In this document: one piece after another, positions 57,180 through 64,000 of the stretch
Numbering within the stretch: position 1 is the first letter of the stretch
How the letters are laid out: every line of letters starts with the position of its first letter
Source: Eledone cirrhosa
Taxonomy: Eukaryota; Mollusca; Cephalopoda; Octopoda; Eledonidae
Length of the DNA: 64,000 nt
Direction: 5' to 3'
Assembly: GCA_964016885.1 (NCBI GenBank)
Contig: OZ024742.1
Location: forward strand, 690,736-754,735
Position numbers and translations under genes: made by a program
The notes under the pieces: generated by a model
The model's database searches: none
The model's input: the letters and a program-made list of their open reading frames with translations, nothing else
Told to the model about the DNA's origin: nothing

Positions 57180-58185
57180 GTTCTGTGTAGGTGTGTGGTC
57201 TAGTGGTAAAGGTGTTCTGTGGAGGTGTGTGGTCTAGTGGTAAAGGTGTTAGTGGAGGTGTGTGGTCTAGTGGTAAAGGTGTTAGTGGAGGTGTGTGGTC
57301 TAGTGGTAAAGGTGTTCTGTGGAGGTGTGTGGTCTAGTGGTAAAGGTGTTCTGTGGAGGTGTGTGGTCTAGTGGTAAAGGTGTTAGTGGAGGTGTGTGGT
57401 CTAGTGGTAAAGGTGTTAGTGGAGGTGTGTGGTCTAGTGGTAAAGGTGTTCTGTGGAGGTATGTGGTCTAGTGGTAAAGGTGTTAGTGGAGGTGTGTGGT
57501 CTAGTGGTAAAGGTGTTAGTGGAGGTGTGTGGTCTAGTGGTAAAGGTGTTAGTGGAGGTGTGTGGTCTAGTGGTAAAGGTGTTCTGTGGAGGTGTGTGGT
57601 CTAGTGGTAAAGGTGTTCTGTGGAGGTGTGTGGTCTAGTGGTAAAGGTGTTCTGTGGAGGTGTGTGGTCTAGTGGTAAAGGTGTTCTGTGTAGGTGTGTG
57701 GTCTAGTGGTAAAGGTGTTCTGTGGAGGTGTGTGGTCTAGTGGTAAAGGTGTTAGTGGAGGTGTGTGGTCTAGTGGTAAAGGTGTTAGTGGAGGTGTGTG
57801 GTCTAGTGGTAAAGGTGTTCTGTGGAGGTGTGTGGTCTAGTGGTAAAGGTGTTCTGTGGAGGTGTGTGGTCTAGTGGTAAAGGTGTTAGTGGAGGTGTGT
57901 GGTCTAGTGGTAAAGGTGTTAGTGGAGGTGTGTGGTCTAGTGGTAAAGGTGTTCTGTGGAGGTATGTGGTCTAGTGGTAAAGGTGTTAGTGGAGGTGTGT
58001 GGTCTAGTGGTAAAGGTGTTAGTGGAGGTGTGTGGTCTAGTGGTAAAGGTGTTAGTGGAGGTGTGTGGTCTAGTGGTAAAGGTGTTCTGTGGAGGTGTGT
58101 GGTCTAGTGGTAAAGGTGTTAGTGGAGGTGTGTGGTCTAGTGGTAAAGGTGTTAGTGGAGGTGTGTGGTCTAGTGGTAAAGGTGT
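57180..58185. repeat. 503-bp tandem duplication (15 units)
   Basis: The block starting with the TTCTGTGTAGG variant at 57181 recurs at about 57684, with the GGAGGTATGTGG variant at 57454 and 57957. Confidence 0.85.
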
Positions 58186-60341
58186 TAGTGGAGGTGTGTG
58201 GTCTAGTGGTAAAGGTGTTCTGTGGAGGTGTGTGGTCTAGTGGTAAAGGTGTTCTGTGGAGGTGTGTGGTCTAGTGGTAAAGGTGTTAGTGGAGGTGTGT
58301 GGTCTAGTGGTAAAGGTGTTAGTGGAGGTATGTGGTCTAGTGGTAAAGGTGTTCTGTGGAGGTGTGTGGTCTAGTGGTAAAGGTGTTCTGTGGAGGTGTG
58401 TGGTCTAGTGGTAAAGGTGTTAGTGGAGGTATGTGGTCTAGTGGTAAAGGTGTTCTGTGGAGGTGTGTGGTCTAGTGGTAAAGGTGTTAGTGGAGGTATG
58501 TGGTCTAGTGGTAAAGGTGTTCTGTGGAGGTATGTGGTCTAGTGGTAAAGGTGTTCTGTGGAGGTATGTGGTCTAGTGGTAAAGGTGTTCTGTGGAGGTA
58601 TGTGGTCTAGTGGTAAAGGTGTTCTGTGGAGGTATGTGGTCTAGTGGTAAAGGTGTTCTGTGGAGGTGTGTGGTCTAGTGGTAAAGGTGTTCTGTGGAGG
58701 TGTGTGGTCTAGTGGTAAAGGTGTTAGTGGAGGTATGTGGTCTAGTGGTAAAGGTGTTCTGTGGAGGTATGTGGTCTAGTGGTAAAGGTGTTCTGTGGAG
58801 GTATGTGGTCTAGTGGTAAAGGTGTTCTGTGGAGGTATGTGGTCTAGTGGTAAAGGTGTTCTGTGGAGGTATGTGGTCTAGTGGTAAAGGTGTTCTGTGG
58901 AGGTGTGTGGTCTAGTGGTAAAGGTGTTCTGTGGAGGTATGTGGTCTAGTGGTAAAGGTGTTCTGTGGAGGTGTGTGGTCTAGTGATAAAGGTGTTCTGT
59001 GGAGGTATGTGGTCTAGTGGTAAAGGTGTTCTGTGGAGGTGTGTGGTCTAGTGTTAAAGGTGTTCTGTGGAGGTATGTGGTCTAGTGGTAAAGGTGTTCT
59101 GTGGAGGTATGTGGTCTAGTGGTAAAGGTGTTCTGTGGAGGTATGTGGTCTAGTGGTAAAGGTGTTCTGTGGAGGTGTGTGGTCTAGTGGTAAAGGTGTT
59201 CTGTGGATGTGTGTGGTCTAGTGGTAAAGGTGTTAGTGGAGGTGTGTGGCCTAGTGGTAAAGGTGTTCTGTGGAGGTGTGTGGTCTAGTGGTAAAGGTGT
59301 TCTGTGGAGGTGTGTGGTCTAGTGGTAAAGGTGTTCTGTGGAGGTGTGTGGTCTAGTGGTAAAGGTGTTCTGTGGAGGTGTGTGGTCTAGTGGTAAAGGT
59401 GTTCTGTGGATGTGTGTGGTCTAGTGGTAAAGGTGTTCTGTGGAGGTGTGTGGTCTAGTGGTAAAGGTGTTCTGTGGAGGTGTGTGGTCTAGTGGTAAAG
59501 GTGTTCTGTGGATGTGTGTGGTCTAGTGGTAAAGGTGTTAGTGGAGGTATGTGGTCTAGTGGTAAAGGTGTTAGTGGAGGTATGTGGTCTAGTGGTAAAG
59601 GTGTTCTGTGGATGTGTGTGGTCTAGTGGTAAAGGTGTTCTGTGGAGGTGTGTGGTCTAGTGGTAAAGGTGTTCTGTGGAGGTGTGTGGTCTAGTGGTAA
59701 AGGTGTTAGTGGAGGTGTGTGGTCTAGTGGTAAAGGTGTTAGTGGAGGTATGTGGTCTAGTGGTAAAGGTGTTAGTGGAGGTGTGTGGTCTAGTGGTAAA
59801 GGTGTTAGTGGAGGTGTGTGGTCTAGTGGTAAAGGTGTTAGTGGAGGTATGTGGTCTAGTGGTAAAGGTGTTAGTGGAGGTATGTGGTCTAGTGGTAAAG
59901 GTGTTCTGTGGATGTGTGTGGTCTAGTGGTAAAGGTGTTAGTGGAGGTGTGTGGTCTAGTGGTAAAGGTGTTAGTGGAGGTGTGTGGTCTAGTGGTAAAG
60001 GTGTTAGTGGAGGTATGTGGTCTAGTGGTAAAGGTGTTCTGTGGAGGTGTGTGGTCTAGTGGTAAAGGTGTTCTGTGGAGGTGTGTGGTCTAGTGGTAAA
60101 GGTGTTAGTGGAGGTGTGTGGTCTAGTGGTAAAGGTGTTAGTGGAGGTATGTGGTCTAGTGGTAAAGGTGTTCTGTGGATGTGTGTGGTCTAGTGGTAAA
60201 GGTGTTAGTGGAGGTGTGTGGTCTAGTGGTAAAGGTGTTAGTGGAGGTGTGTGGTCTAGTGGTAAAGGTGTTAGTGGAGGTCTGTGGTCTAGTGGTAAAG
60301 GTGTTCTGTGGAGGTGTGTGGTCTAGTGGTAAAGGTGTTCT

Positions 60342-61260
60342 GTGGAGGTGTGTGGTCTAGTGGTAAAGGTGTTAGTGGAGGTGTGTGGTCTAGTGGTAAA
60401 GGTGTTCTGTGGAGGTGTGTGGTCTAGTGGTAAAGGTGTTAGTGGAGGTGTGTGGTCTAGTGGTAAAGGTGTTAGTGGAGGTGTGTGGTCTAGTGGTAAA
60501 GGTGTTAGTGGAGGTGTGTGGTCTAGTGGTAAAGGTGTTCTGTGGAGGTGTGTGGTCTAGTGGTAAAGGTGTTAGTGGAGGTGTGTGGTCTAGTGGTAAA
60601 GGTGTTCTGTGGAGGTGTGTGGTCTAGTGGTAAAGGTGTTAGTGGAGGTGTGTGGTCTAGTGGTAAAGGTGTTCTGTGGAGGTGTGTGGTCTAGTGGTAA
60701 AGGTGTTAGTGGAGGTGTGTGGTCTAGTGGTAAAGGTGTTCTGTGGAGGTGTGTGGTCTAGTGGTAAAGGTGTTAGTGGAGGTGTGTGGTCTAGTGGTAA
60801 AGGTGTTCTGTGGAGGTGTGTGGTCTAGTGGTAAAGGTGTTAGTGGAGGTGTGTGGTCTAGTGGTAAAGGTGTTCTGTGGAGGTGTGTGGTCTAGTGGTA
60901 AAGGTGTTAGTGGAGGTGTGTGGTCTAGTGGTAAAGGTGTTCTGTGGAGGTGTGTGGTCTAGTGGTAAAGGTGTTAGTGGAGGTGTGTGGTCTAGTGGTA
61001 AAGGTGTTCTGTGGAGGTGTGTGGTCTAGTGGTAAAGGTGTTAGTGGAGGTGTGTGGTCTAGTGGTAAAGGTGTTAGTGGAGGTGTGTGGTCTAGTGGTA
61101 AAGGTGTTAGTGGAGGTGTGTGGTCTAGTGGTAAAGGTGTTCTGTGGAGGTGTGTGGTCTAGTGGTAAAGGTGTTAGTGGAGGTGTGTGGTCTAGTGGTA
61201 AAGGTGTTCTGTGGAGGTGTGTGGTCTAGTGGTAAAGGTGTTAGTGGAGGTGTGTGGTCT
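60342..61260. repeat. 602-bp duplication with a 67-bp alternating dimer stretch
   Basis: Segments at 60342-60627 and 60944-61229 have the same order of unit types, 602 bp apart. Between them (about 60560-61010) the 34- and 33-bp types strictly alternate, giving a 67-bp dimer. Confidence 0.85.
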
Positions 61261-64000
61261 AGTGGTAAAGGTGTTCTGTGGAGGTGTGTGGTCTAGTGGT
61301 AAAGGTGTTCTGTGGAGGTGTGTGGTCTAGTGGTAAAGGTGTTAGTGGAGGTGTGTGGTCTAGTGGTAAAGGTGTTCTGTGGAGGTGTGTGGTCTAGTGG
61401 TAAAGGTGTTCTGTGGAGGTGTGTGGTCTAGTGGTAAAGGTGTTAGTGGAGGTGTGTGGTCTAGTGGTAAAGGTGTTCTGTGGAGGTGTGTGGTCTAGTG
61501 GTAAAGGTGTTAGTGGAGGTGTGTGGTCTAGTGGTAAAGGTGTTCTGTAGAGGTGTGTGGTCTAGAGGTAAAGGTGTTAGTGGAGGTGTGTGGTCTAGTG
61601 GTAAAGGTGTTAGTGGAGGTGTGTGGTCTAGTGGTAAAGGTGTTCTGTAGAGGTGTGTGGTCTAGAGGTAAAGGTGTTAGTGGAGGTGTGTGGTCTAGTG
61701 GTAAAGGTGTTAGTGGAGGTATGTGGTCTAGTGGTAAAGGTGTTCTGTGGAGGTGTGTGGTCTAGTGGTAAAGGTGTTCTGTGGAGGTGTGTGGTCTAGT
61801 GGTAAAGGTGTTAGTGGAGGTATGTGGTCTAGTGGTAAAGGTGTTCTGTGGAGGTGTGTGGTCTAGTGGTAAAGGTGTTAGTGGAGGTGTGTGGTCTAGT
61901 GGTAAAGGTGTTAGTGGAGGTGTGTGGTCTAGTGGTAAAGGTGTTAGTGGAGGTGTGTGGTCTAGTGGTAAAGGTGTTAGTGGAGGTGTGTGGTCTAGTG
62001 GTAAAGGTGTTAGTGGAGGTGTGTGGTCTAGTGGTAAAGGTGTTCTGTAGAGGTGTGTGGTCTAGTGGTAAAGGTGTTCTGTAGAGGTGTGTGGTCTAGT
62101 GGTAAAGGTGTTCTGTGGAGGTGTGTGGTCTAGTGGTAAAGGTGTTCTGTGGAGGTGTGTGGTCTAGTGGTAAAGGTGTTAGTGGAGGTGTGTGGTCTAG
62201 TGGTAAAGGTGTTAGTGGAGGTGTGTGGTCTAGTGGTAAAGGTGTTAGTGGAGGTGTGTGGTCTAGTGGTAAAGGTGTTAGTGGAGGTGTGTGGTCTAGT
62301 GGTAAAGGTGTTAGTGGAGGTGTGTGGTCTAGTGGTAAAGGTGTTAGTGGAGGTGTGTGGTCTAGTGGTAAAGGTGTTCTGTAGAGGTGTGTGGTCTAGT
62401 GGTAAAGGTGTTCTGTGGAGGTGTGTGGTCTAGTGGTAAAGGTGTTAGTGGAGGTGTGTGGTCTAGTGGTAAAGGTGTTAGTGGAGGTGTGTGGTCTAGT
62501 GGTAAAGGTGTTAGTGGAGGTGTGTGGTCTAGTGGTAAAGGTGTTAGTGGAGGTGTGTGGTCTAGTGGTAAAGGTGTTCTGTAGAGGTGTGTGGTCTAGT
62601 GGTAAAGGTGTTCTGTGGAGGTGTGTGGTCTAGTGGTAAAGGTGTTAGTGGAGGTGTGTGGTCTAGTGGTAAAGGTGTTAGTGGAGGTGTGTGGTCTAGT
62701 GGTAAAGGTGTTAGTGGAGGTGTGTGGTCTAGTGGTAAAGGTGTTAGTGGAGGTGTGTGGTCTAGTGGTAAAGGTGTTAGTGGAGGTGTGTGGTCTAGTG
62801 GTAAAGGTGTTAGTGGAGGTGTGTGGTCTAGTGGTAAAGGTGTTAGTGGAGGTGTGTGGTCTAGTGGTAAAGGTGTTAGTGGAGGTGTGTGGTCTAGTGG
62901 TAAAGGTGTTCTGTAGAGGTGTGTGGTCTAGTGGTAAAGGTGTTCTGTGGAGGTGTGTGGTCTAGTGGTAAAGGTGTTAGTGGAGGTGTGTGGTCTAGTG
63001 GTAAAGGTGTTAGTGGAGGTGTGTGGTCTAGTGGTAAAGGTGTTAGTGGAGGTGTGTGGTCTAGTGGTAAAGGTGTTAGTGGAGGTGTGTGGTCTAGTGG
63101 TAAAGGTGTTCTGTAGAGGTGTGTGGTCTAGTGGTAAAGGTGTTCTGTGGAGGTGTGTGATCTAGTGGTAAAGGTGTTCTGTGGAGGTGTGTGGTCTAGT
63201 GGTAAAGGTGTTCTGTGGAGGTGTGTGGTCTAGTGGTAAATGTGTTAGTGGAGATGTGTTGTCTAGTCGTAAAGGTGTTAGTGGAGGTGTGTGGTCTAGT
63301 GGTAAAGGTGTTCTGTGGAGGTGTGTGGTCTAGTGGTAAAGGTGTTCTGTGGAGGTGTGTGGTCTAGTGGTAAAGGTGTTAGTGGAGGTGTGTGGTCTAG
63401 TGGTAAAGGTGTAAGTGGAGGTGTGTGGTCTAGTGGTAAAGGTGTTCTGTAGAGGTGTGTGGTCTAGTGGTAAATGTGTTCTGTGGAGGTGTGTGGTCTA
63501 GTGGTAAAGGTGTTCTGTGGAGGTGTGTGGTCTAGTGGTAAAGGTGTTAGTGGAGGTGTGTGGTCTAGTGGTAAAGGTGTTAGTGGAGATGTGTGGTTTA
63601 GTGGTAAAGGTGTTCTGTAGAGGTGTGTGGTCTAGTGGTAAAGGTGTTCTGTGGCGGTGTGTGGTCTAGTGGTAAAGGTGTTAGTGGAGGTGTGTGGTCT
63701 AGTGGTATAGGTGTTAGTGGAGGTGTGTGGTCTAGTGGTAAAGGTGTTCTGTGGAGGTGTGTGGTCTAGTGGTAAATGTGTTAGTGGAGGTGTGTGGTCT
63801 AGTGGTATAGGTGTTAGTGGAGGTGTGTGGTCTAGTGGTAAAGGTGTGTGGTCTAGTGGTAAAGGTGTTCTGTAGAGGTGTGTGGTCTAGTGGTAAAGGT
63901 GTTCTGTGGCGGTGTGTGGTCTAGTGGTAAAGGTGTTCTGTGGAGGTGTGTGGTCTAGTGGTAAAGGTGTTCTGTGGAGGTGTGTGGTCTAGTGGTAAAG

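Larger units (their letters stand above)
28006..64000. repeat. 33/34-bp satellite, about 1070 copies, runs off the window
   Basis: Two unit types differ in the middle. The 34-bp type is GTGGTCTAGTGGTAAAGGTG + TTCTGTGGAGGTGT (with TTCTGTAGAGG and TTCTTTGGAGG subtypes). The 33-bp type has TTAGTGGAGGTGT. They are interspersed in many orders. The array lies in the intron upstream of exon 26356-26457. On the plus strand four to five GG pairs per unit fit a two-tier G-quadruplex pattern; the transcribed RNA of the gene would be C/A-rich. Open frames such as MEVCGLVVKVLVEVCGLV are generated by the periods and are not genes. Confidence 0.96.

Noticed and set aside
28252..63165. Dozens of short open frames encoding GLVVKVLVEVC and WSSGKGVSGGV repeats
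   Set aside because: They are products of the 33/34-bp array, start at GTG or TTG within the unit, overlap in two frames and stop wherever a TAGAGG or 34-bp unit shifts the frame.
28006..64000. Array of tRNA genes
   Set aside because: Only an A-box-like segment is present. There is no B box, anticodon arm or acceptor stem, and 33-34 bp is too short for a tRNA.
12505..64000. Base pairing between transcripts of the 20-bp and 33/34-bp arrays
   Set aside because: The complementarity I could find is only six to seven bases per unit (UAGUGG with CCACUA), too short to claim a specific interaction.

Overview
This is eukaryotic DNA, most likely from a cephalopod mollusc close to octopus. The evidence is the class of tRNA-derived SINEs with a CCGAGGT/CTTTGCCTTTCATCC core, an RTE-like LINE tail ending in (GAT)n, TTAA, mariner and Helitron relics, and very large introns packed with minisatellites. 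There are no prokaryotic genes. I estimate that tandem repeats cover about 83% of the window.

Under the repeats I read the inside of one host gene on the minus strand, entering at the right edge and leaving at the left. Five candidate exons lie, in transcript order, at 26457-26356, 25813-25735, 11005-10943, 8627-8264 and 90-1. Each has usable splice signals and one open frame. The intron phases agree at all four junctions (1, 2, 2, 0). The first exon reads VDPVAILRWGLLRAFFR and the last ends in KKQPPS. From memory these flank loop 2 of the class IX myosin motor, so I call the gene a myosin-IX (MYO9-like) fragment, with the middle exons as the long, poorly conserved loop-2 insert.

Layout from left to right. 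1-8263: last visible exon, then an intron with a 27-bp array, a 35-bp array, a 5'-truncated LINE, a dead mariner, an AT-rich array, a TTAA-flanked element whose end became a 48-bp array, and a small TTAA MITE. 8264-11005: two exons separated by a long-TIR MITE and a LINE relic split by a ~1-kb Helitron. 11006-25734: one 14.7-kb intron holding a 0.93-kb foldback element and 13.2 kb of a 20-bp satellite that starts at the 5' splice site. 25735-26457: two exons. 26458-28005: a 33-bp array, a SINE and nested old repeats. 28006-64000: 36 kb of a 33/34-bp satellite with several levels of higher-order repeats, running off the window.

The most interesting signals are the satellite whose unit carries the same GTAGGT hexamer as the adjacent splice donor (roughly 660 reiterated donor-like sites in one intron), and the 33/34-bp satellite whose unit resembles the A-box head of a tRNA-derived SINE. 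The exon model and the SINE origin are inferences; repeat periods, inverted repeats and phase agreement can be read directly.
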